From assembly GCF_900106925.1 (NCBI RefSeq), contig NZ_FNNZ01000001.1, positions 434,001 to 498,000 of the forward strand: DNA of 64,000 nt, given 5' to 3'. The position numbers were made by a program, and so were the translations under genes. The notes under the pieces were generated by a model. The model did no database searches. It had not been told where the DNA came from and was given only the letters and a program-made list of their open reading frames with translations. This document shows, in pieces, positions 45,882-54,238 of this stretch (positions are counted from its first letter, which is position 1; every line of letters begins with the position of its first letter). Source of the DNA: Thiocapsa roseopersicina (GTDB lineage: Bacteria > Pseudomonadota > Gammaproteobacteria > Chromatiales > Chromatiaceae).

Positions 45882-46994
45882 TCAATCGTGAACGGGCGAT
45901 GTCCGCGCTAGCCCGTTTGAGCAGTCTTGCCGCCACTGCTTGGGACTGAGCCCCGCCCAGCTACGAAAGGCGCGGGAAAAGGCATTGGGGTCGGCATACT
46001 GCACGGCCGCCGCGACATCTGCGACCGGAAGATTGGTGTCGTGCAGGAGTTGTTTGGCGATCTCGAAACGCTCTTCATCGACGAGCTGCTGCAAGTGCTT
46101 GCCCTCGTGCGCAAGGCGTCGCCGCAGCGTCCGTTCACGGATCCCGAACAGGCGTGCAATCGCATCGGCCGACGCGTTTCCGCCGCGAATCATCTGATGC
46201 AGCACACCGCTCACCTGCTCGGCGAAACTCATCGGGTAGTTGGCCGTCGCTTCGCGAATCGCCCGAGCGAAGACGCCATAGAGCCGCGCATCGGCGCCGG
46301 CAATGGGCCGCAGGAGCCAGGAGGAGGCGAACAGGATTGCCGAGACCTCGGCGTCGAAGGTCGGGGTCGCTCCGAACACGCGGCGATACGGGGCGATATT
46401 GGCGGGTCGGGCGTGCGAAAACTGCAGGCGCACCGGCTGCCACGCGGGACCGCACAGCTCGCGCAGCATGCCGTACCCGATGGCGATCGCGGCATCGAGG
46501 ATTTGGGCGGTCGCCGGTGTGCCGTGGCGATAGATCGAATACCCCAAGGTGACGCACGAGGGATCGGGGGCAAGCAGGACCGGCGCGGCGCCCCGATCGG
46601 TCAGATGCAGATGCAGCAACAGGCTGCGGACAGCGTCGCCGACGGTGGGTGAATGACGCATCAGAGCGCCGAGATGCCCCAGTGCCTGCAGGTTGAAGCG
46701 TTCGCCGAGGAGGAGCCCGAAGTGGTTGCACTGCGTGAGTGCGACGCAGATGTCGAGCAGGCGCCCGAGCGGCTCGATCGCGATGCGTGCCTCGGGGTTA
46801 TCCAGCAGTCCGGGATCCACTTCCGCCTCGGCGAATGCTCGGCCGGGGCTCACGCCCAACTCGGTCAGGACGGCCGGGAGCGCAAGGATCGGACCGACCC
46901 AAAGATCGCCGAACCGACCCCGGTTCCCTGAGGCCGGCGCGTCGGCTTCGGGGGGCGGGATCTTCGCTTCGAGGGTGCGGGCATCCTGTGACAT
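45882..46994 (-). CDS. AraC-family transcriptional regulator
   Basis: 370 residues. The N-terminal about 240 form an arabinose-binding-like effector domain of the OruR/GadX-like type (FNLQALGHLGALMRHSPTVGDA is its best-kept part). The C-terminal double helix-turn-helix is clear: ASADAIARLFGIRERTLRRR, a QQLVDEERFEIAKQLL linker, and ADVAAAVQYADPNAFSRAF ending in SPKQWR. It is divergent from the LysM-arylsulfatase gene with 205 bases between the starts, so it probably controls that envelope gene set. The effector is unknown. Confidence 0.9.
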   Translation of the reverse strand: MSQDARTLEAKIPPPEADAPASGNRGRFGDLWVGPILALPAVLTELGVSPGRAFAEAEVDPGLLDNPEARIAIEPLGRLLDICVALTQCNHFGLLLGERFNLQALGHLGALMRHSPTVGDAVRSLLLHLHLTDRGAAPVLLAPDPSCVTLGYSIYRHGTPATAQILDAAIAIGYGMLRELCGPAWQPVRLQFSHARPANIAPYRRVFGATPTFDAEVSAILFASSWLLRPIAGADARLYGVFARAIREATANYPMSFAEQVSGVLHQMIRGGNASADAIARLFGIRERTLRRRLAHEGKHLQQLVDEERFEIAKQLLHDTNLPVADVAAAVQYADPNAFSRAFRSWAGLSPKQWRQDCSNGLARTSPVHD

Positions 46995-47199
46995 TGCCGT
47001 TTGTCTCGATCAGGCGCGGCCGGAATTGCAAGGTAGCTTAACAGTCCCTTTGTTAGATTCCACGTCCGGGCGACGTCCACTTTTGCTGTCGATCGATCGG
47101 AGCCGTCGGCTTCCGTGAGCCGACAGACGCGACCTCGTCCCTCACGGTCGTTCCTACCCCCTTCGGTATGCCACTGAATCATCAACAAGAGGCCTGATA

Positions 47200-49959
47200 A
47201 TGCGTGTGTTAAGCGTGTTTTCTCCGAGGGGACGGCCGCGCTTGCCGGGGCCGATACTGCTGGTCGGTCTCGCGCTGGCAGTCGGCAGTGCCTGGGCCGC
47301 CGATCAGGGGGCACGGCGTCATGCCCAGGGCCAATTCGACGGTGCGACCGGTCTCTACGTCGTGGCCGAAGGGGACGACCTGAGCGCGATCGGCGAGCGG
47401 CTGGAGGTGTCTGCGGCTGCGTTGAAGGCGGCGAATCAGATCGAAGGTGATCTTCTGCAAATCGGACAGCGGCTCCAAGTGGTGACCGGCGCTCCCGAGG
47501 TTACGGCCTCTGGTGGCGTGCAAATCACCGGTGTCCCGGGTGCGCCGGATGCGACGACGACGATCAGCGGCACCCAGCTCCCGCCCCCCGACCCCAAATT
47601 CGGCGGCGTCATCAAGAACGACGCCCTGCAATCCAAGCCCTGGTGGGCCCCGCGCGTGGTGCCGCCGCAGGGCGCGCCGAACGTGCTCCTGATCATCACC
47701 GACGACGCCGGCTTCGGCGTGCCGAGCACCTTCGGCGGGGTCATTCCGACCCCCTCGATGGACCGCATCGCGAACGAGGGCCTGCGCTACAACCGGGTGT
47801 TCTCCACAGCACTCTGTTCGCCGACCCGCGCCGCCCTGATCACCGGGCGCAACCACCATTCGGCCGGATTCGGCGTGATTTCGGAGCAGTCCACCGGCTT
47901 CCCCGGCTACAACAGCATCATCGGCAAGGACAAGGCCACCATCGGCCGAATCCTGCTCGACAACGGTTATGCCACCTCCTGGTTCGGCAAGGATCACAAC
48001 GTGCCGGCCTTTGCGGCCAGTCAGGTCGGGCCCTTCGATCAATGGCCGACTGGCATGGGCTTCGAGTACTTCTACGGTTTCGTCGGCGGCGATGCCAACC
48101 AGTGGCAGCCCAACCTGTTCCGAAATACCACCCAGATCTATCCGTTCGAGGGCAAGCCGGAAGGCACCTGGAATCTGGTCACCGCCATGGCCGACGACGC
48201 CATCGACTATATGACGCGCATACACCAGATCGACCCGAGCAAGCCGGTCTTCATCAAGTACGCGCCCGGTGCGACGCACGCGCCGCATCACCCGACCAAG
48301 GAGTGGGTGGACAAGATCAGCGCCATGCATCTCTTCGACGACGGCTACGAGAAGCTGCGCGAGCGGATTTTCGAGAACCAGAAGCGCCTCGGCGTGATCC
48401 CGCAGGATGCGACGCTGACGCCCTGGCCGGCCGACGTCCTGAAGCCATGGGATCAGCTCACTGCGGAGGAGCAGAAGCTCTTCATCCGCCAGGTCGAGGT
48501 CTTCGCCGCCTATGCCGCCTACAGCGACCATGAGATCGGCCGTGTCATCCAGTCTTTCGAGGATCTGGGCAAGCTCGACAACACCCTGATCATCTATATC
48601 AACGGCGACAATGGCACCAGTGCCGAGGGCGGGCCGCTGGGCACGCCCAACGAGGTCGCCTTCTTCAACGGCCTGAACAAGCTGCCCGCCGAGGTACAGA
48701 TGAAGTGGTACGAGGTCTGGGGTACCGAGCAGACCTACAACCACATGTCGGCCGGCTGGTCCTGGGCCTTCGATACGCCCTTCGACTGGTTCAAACAGAA
48801 TGCCTCGCGTCTCGGCGGGATCAACCAGAACATGGTCGTCTCCTGGCCCGCGCTCATCCAGGACAAAGGGGCCCTGCGGGAGCAGTTCGTACACGTGATC
48901 GATGTCATGCCGACGATCCTGGAGGCCGCCGGCATCGCCGCGCCCGGGGTGGTCGACGGTATCGAGCAGGCGCCGATCGAGGGCACCAGCTTCGCCTACA
49001 CCTTCGATGCGGCGAACGCCGAGGCGCCATCGCGGCACCAGACTCAGTATTTCGAGATGATGGGCCAGTGGGCGCTCTACCACGATGGCTGGCTCCTGAG
49101 CACCCAGGTCAATCGCGCACCCTGGGAGGCCTTCGGTCCCGCGAATCCGGACCCGCTGAACAACCAGGTGCTTCAGCTCTACGACCTCGGTACGGACTTC
49201 ACCCAGGCCGCGGACCTCGCCGCGAAGCATCCCGAAAAGCTCGAAGAGCTGAAGGCCCTATTCGTCGCCGAGGCCAAGAAGCACCAGGTCTTCCCGCTGG
49301 ACGCCTCGGTGGCGGGCCGCATCGTCGCGCCGCGTCCGAACATCACCGCCGGACGCAGCGAGTTCGTCTACACGCGTCCGATGGTGGGCCTGCCGCAGGG
49401 CGACTCGCCGCTGCTGCTCAATACCTCCTATACCATTACCGCCGACATCGAGGTGCCCGAGGGCGGCGCCGAGGGAATGATCCTCACCTCGGGCGGGCGT
49501 TTCGCCGGCTACGGCTTCTATCTGCTCGAGGGCAAGCCGGTGTTCCTGTGGAACCTGGTGGATCTCGAACGCCTCAAGTGGGAGGCGCCCGATGCGCTGC
49601 CCCCGGGCCGTCACACCCTCGAGTTCGACTTCCATTACGAGGGCCTGGGCGCCGGCACCCTCGCCTTGAACAACTTCAGCGGTGTGGGCCGTCCCGGCAC
49701 CGGCACGCTGAAGGTCGACGGCAAGGTGGTGGATACCAAGCGGATGGAGAAGACCCTGCCGATGATCCTGCAATGGGACGAGAGCTTCGATATCGGCTCG
49801 GACACGCTGACCGGCGTGAACGATGCCGACTACCGGCCGGCGTTCGCGTTCACCGGCAAGCTCGAGAAGCTGACGATCAAGGTCGACCGTCCGGAGCTCT
49901 CGCCCGAGGAGATTCAGCAGCTCAAGGAAGCGGCTGCCAAGGCGGCGGATCAGCGCTGA
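47200..49959 (+). CDS. LysM-arylsulfatase fusion, periplasmic
   Basis: 919 residues. The signal peptide is cut after about Ala33 (SAWA-AD). Residues about 52-95 are a LysM domain (YVVAEGDDLSAIGERLEV ... IGQRLQV) expected to bind peptidoglycan. The sulfatase domain starts near residue 160, APNVLLIITDDAGFG with the metal Asp pair 168/169, and has the formylglycine motif Cys206-Ser-Pro-Thr-Arg, GRNHHSAGFG and YINGDNGTS. The C-terminal about 200 residues form an extra beta domain ending in a Lys/Ala-rich helix. The core resembles the large bacterial arylsulfatases that cleave sulfate esters. Activity needs a formylglycine-generating enzyme, not seen here. Confidence 0.9.
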   Translation: MRVLSVFSPRGRPRLPGPILLVGLALAVGSAWAADQGARRHAQGQFDGATGLYVVAEGDDLSAIGERLEVSAAALKAANQIEGDLLQIGQRLQVVTGAPEVTASGGVQITGVPGAPDATTTISGTQLPPPDPKFGGVIKNDALQSKPWWAPRVVPPQGAPNVLLIITDDAGFGVPSTFGGVIPTPSMDRIANEGLRYNRVFSTALCSPTRAALITGRNHHSAGFGVISEQSTGFPGYNSIIGKDKATIGRILLDNGYATSWFGKDHNVPAFAASQVGPFDQWPTGMGFEYFYGFVGGDANQWQPNLFRNTTQIYPFEGKPEGTWNLVTAMADDAIDYMTRIHQIDPSKPVFIKYAPGATHAPHHPTKEWVDKISAMHLFDDGYEKLRERIFENQKRLGVIPQDATLTPWPADVLKPWDQLTAEEQKLFIRQVEVFAAYAAYSDHEIGRVIQSFEDLGKLDNTLIIYINGDNGTSAEGGPLGTPNEVAFFNGLNKLPAEVQMKWYEVWGTEQTYNHMSAGWSWAFDTPFDWFKQNASRLGGINQNMVVSWPALIQDKGALREQFVHVIDVMPTILEAAGIAAPGVVDGIEQAPIEGTSFAYTFDAANAEAPSRHQTQYFEMMGQWALYHDGWLLSTQVNRAPWEAFGPANPDPLNNQVLQLYDLGTDFTQAADLAAKHPEKLEELKALFVAEAKKHQVFPLDASVAGRIVAPRPNITAGRSEFVYTRPMVGLPQGDSPLLLNTSYTITADIEVPEGGAEGMILTSGGRFAGYGFYLLEGKPVFLWNLVDLERLKWEAPDALPPGRHTLEFDFHYEGLGAGTLALNNFSGVGRPGTGTLKVDGKVVDTKRMEKTLPMILQWDESFDIGSDTLTGVNDADYRPAFAFTGKLEKLTIKVDRPELSPEEIQQLKEAAAKAADQR

Positions 49960-50130
49960 CGATGATGGCGCCTGAGGCACGCGTACGAGGCACTCCGGTG
50001 CGCCGTCGCTCCCGATCGCTCTGTGTGTCTCCGGCCGCGCCTGTCGCGGCCCCGACCCCAAGTGGTGTGTCCGAGATCGGGCCCCGGCGCTTGGACGTTC
50101 TCATACCGATCGGAGCTTCAAGCGACACAC

Positions 50131-50979
50131 ATGAAACAGACGACACCCGCCCTCGCGGTACTGGCTCGGGCTGCGGCCCTGTGTGCCGGATCGCTGATCG
50201 CAATCCCCGCCGCGGCGCAGATCGATCCCTTCGACGGGAATTGGCACTTCAGCGTGACTCCCTATCTGTGGCTGCCGAATGTCAACGGCGACTTGGATTA
50301 TGACCTGCCGCCCCGCGTGTCGGACGCTCTGCAATCCGATGTCCGCCGCCTCGGCGCGGAGATCGGACCCAACGACTATCTGTCCAACCTGCAATTCGCG
50401 TTGATGCTGAGCGGCGAGGCGCGCAAGGGGCCCTGGTCGGTCGTCACCGACATCATCTACCTGGACCTCGGCAATCAGGACTCCGAGATCCACACCTTCC
50501 GCGGACCCCGCGGCGAGCCCTTGCCCAACCTGTCTCATCAGGCCGAGACCGGTCTGAGTGCGGCGGTATGGACCCTGGCCGGCGGCTATACCCTGTCCTA
50601 TGGCGCTTGGGGCAATGCCGATCTGCTTGCCGGTTTCCGCTACCTGGGTCTGGATACCGATTTGAAATGGCAACTCGCGGGCAGCGACGATCGGCTCGAT
50701 CGCACCGGCAAGGTCTCCTCGAACAAGGATGAGTGGGACGGCATCCTGGGAGTCAAAGGCCAGATCCTGGTCGGGGACACGCGTTGGTTCATGCCTTACT
50801 ACCTGGATGTGGGTGCCGGCTCGTCGAGCTGGACCTGGCAGGCCGCCCTGGGAGCCGGCTATCGCTTCGATTGGGGCGACGTCACGCTTGCCCTGCGTTC
50901 GCTGTCCTATGCGTTCGACGAGAACGATGCGGACATCCGTTTCACCGGCCCCGTGCTCGGGGCGACCTTCCGTTGGTAG
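50131..50979 (+). CDS. Probable outer-membrane beta-barrel protein
   Basis: 282 residues from ATG 50131. The signal peptide ends near PAAAQ (residue 29). The mature start WHFSVTPYLWLPNVNGDL is a pattern I associate with bacterial outer-membrane beta-barrels of unknown role. Alternating hydrophobic strands (WTLAGGYTLSYGAWGNADLL, DVTLALRSLSYAF) and a C-terminal aromatic (ATFRW) support membrane insertion by BAM. It follows the LysM-arylsulfatase gene by 171 bases and may supply a pore or anchor for the same envelope set. Confidence 0.72.
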   Translation: MKQTTPALAVLARAAALCAGSLIAIPAAAQIDPFDGNWHFSVTPYLWLPNVNGDLDYDLPPRVSDALQSDVRRLGAEIGPNDYLSNLQFALMLSGEARKGPWSVVTDIIYLDLGNQDSEIHTFRGPRGEPLPNLSHQAETGLSAAVWTLAGGYTLSYGAWGNADLLAGFRYLGLDTDLKWQLAGSDDRLDRTGKVSSNKDEWDGILGVKGQILVGDTRWFMPYYLDVGAGSSSWTWQAALGAGYRFDWGDVTLALRSLSYAFDENDADIRFTGPVLGATFRW

Positions 50980-51055
50980 GGATGCGCCACGACAGCGCCC
51001 GCCCGAGTCACCGACACCTCTATCCGACCACCCAACCCCCGATTCGGAGACGCTC

Positions 51056-51607
51056 ATGACCACGAGAAGACACTTGCTTGCCGCTGCGGCCACGCTGGCG
51101 CCCCTGGCCTTAACCCTTAAGTCTGCGATGGCCGACGAGGGCACAGGCGATCGCAAAAAGACGGGCCATACATCCGGAGAGAGGGCGGATTTCCTGTTTG
51201 TTCAGAATGCCCGATCCATCGTCCATGCGAACGGCCGCCTCACCCTCAAGGGCATCAGTCCCGCCACGGTGATGTTCTCCGACCGCCCGGAGCGTATCGC
51301 CGGCCACATGACCACCGCCCGTTTCGTTCCCTTCTGGAGCGAAGGCGAGGAGAGCTTCCTGCTCGATCCGCCCAACGCGACCCTGTCGTTCCTCGAGAAT
51401 CGCGACATGGAGGACGTGGTGCTGGTGCTCCAGGAGCCGGAGCTCGTCGGGGATGATCTGAGCTACCAAGTTCGAGTTCTAGAGGGTACGCTTCCCGCCG
51501 AAGCCGGACCGGCGTCGCTCTTCATCGACATTATCGGCATGCCCCTGACCCCGGTGTCCTTCGCCGGTGTGGGCCGCCGCAGCTTCCGCCGTGCCGTGAT
51601 CTATTGA
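51056..51607 (+). CDS. Secreted hypothetical protein with a twin-arginine-like signal
   Basis: 183 residues from ATG 51056, with CGGAGA 6 bases upstream. The N-terminus TTRRHLLAAAATLAPLALTL carries an RR pair and could use the Tat route; cleavage is likely at AMA-DE near residue 27. The mature part (DFLFVQNARSIVHANGRLTL, then VMFSDRPERIAGHMTT) recurs in my memory only as hypothetical proteins, so no function is given. It lies 76 bases after the beta-barrel gene and 85 before the LysM-HdeA gene on the same strand. Confidence 0.75.
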   Translation: MTTRRHLLAAAATLAPLALTLKSAMADEGTGDRKKTGHTSGERADFLFVQNARSIVHANGRLTLKGISPATVMFSDRPERIAGHMTTARFVPFWSEGEESFLLDPPNATLSFLENRDMEDVVLVLQEPELVGDDLSYQVRVLEGTLPAEAGPASLFIDIIGMPLTPVSFAGVGRRSFRRAVIY

Positions 51608-51692
51608 CGCACGGTCATCGGGATCGGCCGACCTCACCTGTCCGAGCCAAGATTCAAACCCCAGTCAACTCAAACCAAGGTGCACGTCAGCG

Positions 51693-52280
51693 ATGAATCA
51701 GAAGCAAGCTCCCTCCCGTCGATCCGCACTGAACACGGCCTGCTCGGTCGTGGCGTTGACGGCCTGTCTCGCGTTCGGCAGCGCTCGGGCAGCGGACACG
51801 GGTCCGCGCGCCCATGCCGAAGGCATGTATGACTCCGCCACCGCCACCTATGTGGTGGTGGCGGGTGATGACCTGTTCGCGATCAGCGAGCGGTTCAAGG
51901 TCTCGGTCGATGCGCTCAAGGCCGCCAACAAGCTGACCTCCGACGTGGTCAAGACCGGCGAGAAGCTGGTGATTGCATCCGGCGGTGCGCATGCGGCAGG
52001 CAAAGCCGACACGTCCGCGAGCCAGCATGCGTCGTCCAAGAAACCCGATGCCAAGATGACGTGCGAGGAGTTCCTCGGTCTGGAAGAGAGCTTCCAGCCC
52101 GAAGCGGTGTCTTGGGCAGTCGCCTACAACGCCAAGGGCGAGCCCGAGGCGGAGGCCGTGGACGTCGAGGGTATCGAGACGGTGGTCCCCTTCGTCGTCG
52201 AGGAATGCAAGAAGGCACCCAAGGAGACCTTCTGGCAGAAGGCCAAGGCGGAGATGAAGAAGCTCGAGGCGAAGCTCTAA
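51693..52280 (+). CDS. LysM-HdeA fusion, periplasmic
   Basis: 195 residues. A signal peptide ends at SARA-AD (residue 33). Residues 34-95 hold a LysM module (YVVVAGDDLFAISERFKV) about half identical by eye to the one at the same place in the arylsulfatase encoded upstream. A Ser/Lys-rich linker leads to an HdeA-like domain (residues about 121-178) starting KMTCEEFLGL, with the two family cysteines Cys124 and Cys172. The tail WQKAKAEMKKLEAKL is a charged helix. HdeA proteins are periplasmic acid-stress chaperones; here one is apparently fixed to the cell wall. Confidence 0.85.
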   Translation: MNQKQAPSRRSALNTACSVVALTACLAFGSARAADTGPRAHAEGMYDSATATYVVVAGDDLFAISERFKVSVDALKAANKLTSDVVKTGEKLVIASGGAHAAGKADTSASQHASSKKPDAKMTCEEFLGLEESFQPEAVSWAVAYNAKGEPEAEAVDVEGIETVVPFVVEECKKAPKETFWQKAKAEMKKLEAKL

Positions 52281-52296
52281 ACCGATGCAGATGATG

Positions 52297-52320
52297 CCCG
52301 ATCCGCGCTTGCGGATCGGG
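52297..52320 (+). terminator. Hairpin after the LysM-HdeA gene
   Basis: CCCGATCCGC (52297-52306) and GCGGATCGGG (52311-52320) form a perfect 10-base stem with a GCTT loop, 16 bases after the stop. No T-run follows, so it may only partly end transcription before the next gene. Confidence 0.6.
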
Positions 52321-52368
52321 CGACCTGAACGGCGCCGGGTCTTCCGCCCGGCAGGAACCGCGGACACC

Positions 52369-52881
52369 ATGAAGAGAGTTTTGACCAAGCTTAAAGAGGA
52401 GTTTTTGGCGATTCTACCGCCGACGCTCTATTTCTTCGTCGCCCTGCACCTGGTGTTCTTGATCCGAGTCTTGATGCTCGAGGGGACCGGCATCAAGGTC
52501 GCGACCTCGGCCTCGATTGCGCTCGCGGCCCTCATCCTCGGCAAGGCGGTGCTGATCGCCGACTTGCTGCCCATCATCAATCGCTACCCCGAAAAGCCGC
52601 TGGTCTACAACGTGGTCTGGAAGACGCTGCTGTATCAGATGGTTGCCGCGGCGGTGCACTATGCCGAGCGTCTTGTCGACTTCGCACGACAAGCAGGCGG
52701 TTTGGTCGCCGGCAACGAGAAACTGCTTGCCGAGATCGTCTGGCCGCATTTCTGGGCCATTCAGATCCTCCTGTTCCTGCTGATTCTGATGTACTGCACC
52801 CTGCATGAGCTGGTGCGCCTGATCGGCAAGGACAAGGCCAAGCAGTTGTTCTTCGGACCCTTGCCGAGCCACTCTGTTTGA
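52369..52881 (+). CDS. Four-helix membrane protein, unknown family
   Basis: 170 residues from ATG 52369. Four hydrophobic segments are seen: LYFFVALHLVFLIRVLML, ASIALAALILGKAVLIADLL, YNVVWKTLLYQMVAAAVHYA and WAIQILLFLLILMYCTLHEL. The N-terminus is short and basic, the loop between helices 3 and 4 polar. I recognise no family. It follows the LysM-HdeA gene across a hairpin and precedes the pqi genes by 38 bases, so it could be read with either set. Confidence 0.75.
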   Translation: MKRVLTKLKEEFLAILPPTLYFFVALHLVFLIRVLMLEGTGIKVATSASIALAALILGKAVLIADLLPIINRYPEKPLVYNVVWKTLLYQMVAAAVHYAERLVDFARQAGGLVAGNEKLLAEIVWPHFWAIQILLFLLILMYCTLHELVRLIGKDKAKQLFFGPLPSHSV

Positions 52882-52919
52882 GATCCGACTTTGAGATCCG
52901 AGAGGGTAGGACCCCACCC

Positions 52920-53603
52920 ATGCCCCGGATGCTCCCAACCGCCGACATCATTGCCTGTCCGGGTTGCGATCTGCTGCAACGGCTGCCGCCCGTCCCGCCC
53001 GGGGCCCGGGCGCGTTGTCCGCGCTGCGGCGAGATCCTGGCCGCTCCGCCGATGGATCCCATCGAGCGGCCTCTGGCCCTTGCCGTTGCGGCGACGATCA
53101 CCTTCGCGGTCGCGCAGGCGACCCCGCTGATGAGTCTCTCGGCCGTCGGGCGTTCCGCGCAAACCACCATCATCGGCGGTGCGCTGGAGATGTGGACCCG
53201 GGGTCAGCCGATCACGGCGGCGCTCGTGTTGATCTGCACGACGCTCGCACCGGCGGCCTATCTCGCTCTGGTCTGCACCGTCCTGTTGGCCGTGCGCCGA
53301 CCGCCCGCGCCTTCGTGGACCGGTGCCCTGTTGCGTCTGGCGGCGCATGCGCGGGCTTGGTCTTTGCCCGAGGTTATGCTGCTCGGCATCCTGGTCGCGC
53401 TGGTCAAGATCGCCGATCTGGCCACCGTGGACGCCGGGGTCGGACTCTACGCGACCGGCGCCTTGCTGGCGCTGCTGGCTGGCTTGGCCACCAGCTTCGA
53501 CCCGCGGACCATATGGGATCGCGTCGCCTGGCCCACGCAGGACACGCCTCGCTGCCCCGGTTCATCCCTTCCGGAACCAGCCGGCGGAACCGCCGCCCGA
53601 TGA
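52920..53603 (+). CDS. pqiA: PqiA-family protein, first half-unit
   Basis: 227 residues from ATG 52920, with AGAGGGTAGG upstream. It opens with a zinc-ribbon (IIACPGCDLLQRLPPV and ARCPRCGEIL), then four membrane segments typical of one PqiA domain. E. coli PqiA has two such domains in one chain; here they are two genes joined by an ATGA overlap. PqiA sits in the inner membrane and works with the MCE protein PqiB in lipid movement between the membranes. The first of four co-directional pqi genes. Confidence 0.86.
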   Translation: MPRMLPTADIIACPGCDLLQRLPPVPPGARARCPRCGEILAAPPMDPIERPLALAVAATITFAVAQATPLMSLSAVGRSAQTTIIGGALEMWTRGQPITAALVLICTTLAPAAYLALVCTVLLAVRRPPAPSWTGALLRLAAHARAWSLPEVMLLGILVALVKIADLATVDAGVGLYATGALLALLAGLATSFDPRTIWDRVAWPTQDTPRCPGSSLPEPAGGTAAR

Positions 53604-54238
53604 CCGGCACGTCGCTTACCGCCGCGCGCCAAGGGCTGATCTCATGCGGTGCATGCGGACTTTTGGCGCGCACGGCTGCTCCGACCGAAGCGGGCTTCTG
53701 CCCGCGCTGCGGCACCCGGCTCCACCGGCGACACCCGGATTCGATCCAGCAGAGTTGGGCCTTGGGGGTTGCCGCCGCCGTCTGTTTCATCCCGGCCAAT
53801 GTCCTGCCCGTGATGGTCACCGACGCGCTCGGCTCCTCCACGCCCGACACCATCCTGGGTGGTGTCGCATTCCTTTACAGCTCTGGCTCCTGGCCCCTGG
53901 CCCTGATCGTGCTGGTCGCGAGCTTCATGATCCCGCTGGGCAAGCTGCTCTCCATGGGCTGGCTGCTGATCGCAATCCGGCGCGGAATCCGCGGCGGGGA
54001 GCGCCAGCGGATGCGGCTGCACCGGATCGTTCGGGCGGTCGGACCCTGGTCGATGCTGGATGTCTTCGTCGCGACCTTTACGGTTGCCCTGGTCCAGCTC
54101 GATCCACTCATGTCCGTCGAGCCCGGACTTGGGGTCTTGTTCTTCGCCGCGGTCGTGGTGCTGACCATGCTCGCGGCGGAATCCCTGGATCCCCGACTCC
54201 TTTGGGGCCGCGACGCGATCGAGCCCCGCCATGCCTGA
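53600..54238 (+). CDS. pqiA: PqiA-family protein, second half-unit
   Basis: 212 residues, starting inside the stop of the first half. It has its own zinc-ribbon (LISCGACGLLARTA and GFCPRCGTRLH) and membrane helices (SWALGVAAAVCFIPANVLPVM, LIVLVASFMIPLGKLLSMGW, SMLDVFVATFTVALVQL). The GSWPLALIVL and WSMLDVFVA segments are the strongest family marks. It overlaps pqiB by 8 bases. Together with the first half it should make the equivalent of one full PqiA. Confidence 0.88.
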   Translation: MTGTSLTAARQGLISCGACGLLARTAAPTEAGFCPRCGTRLHRRHPDSIQQSWALGVAAAVCFIPANVLPVMVTDALGSSTPDTILGGVAFLYSSGSWPLALIVLVASFMIPLGKLLSMGWLLIAIRRGIRGGERQRMRLHRIVRAVGPWSMLDVFVATFTVALVQLDPLMSVEPGLGVLFFAAVVVLTMLAAESLDPRLLWGRDAIEPRHA

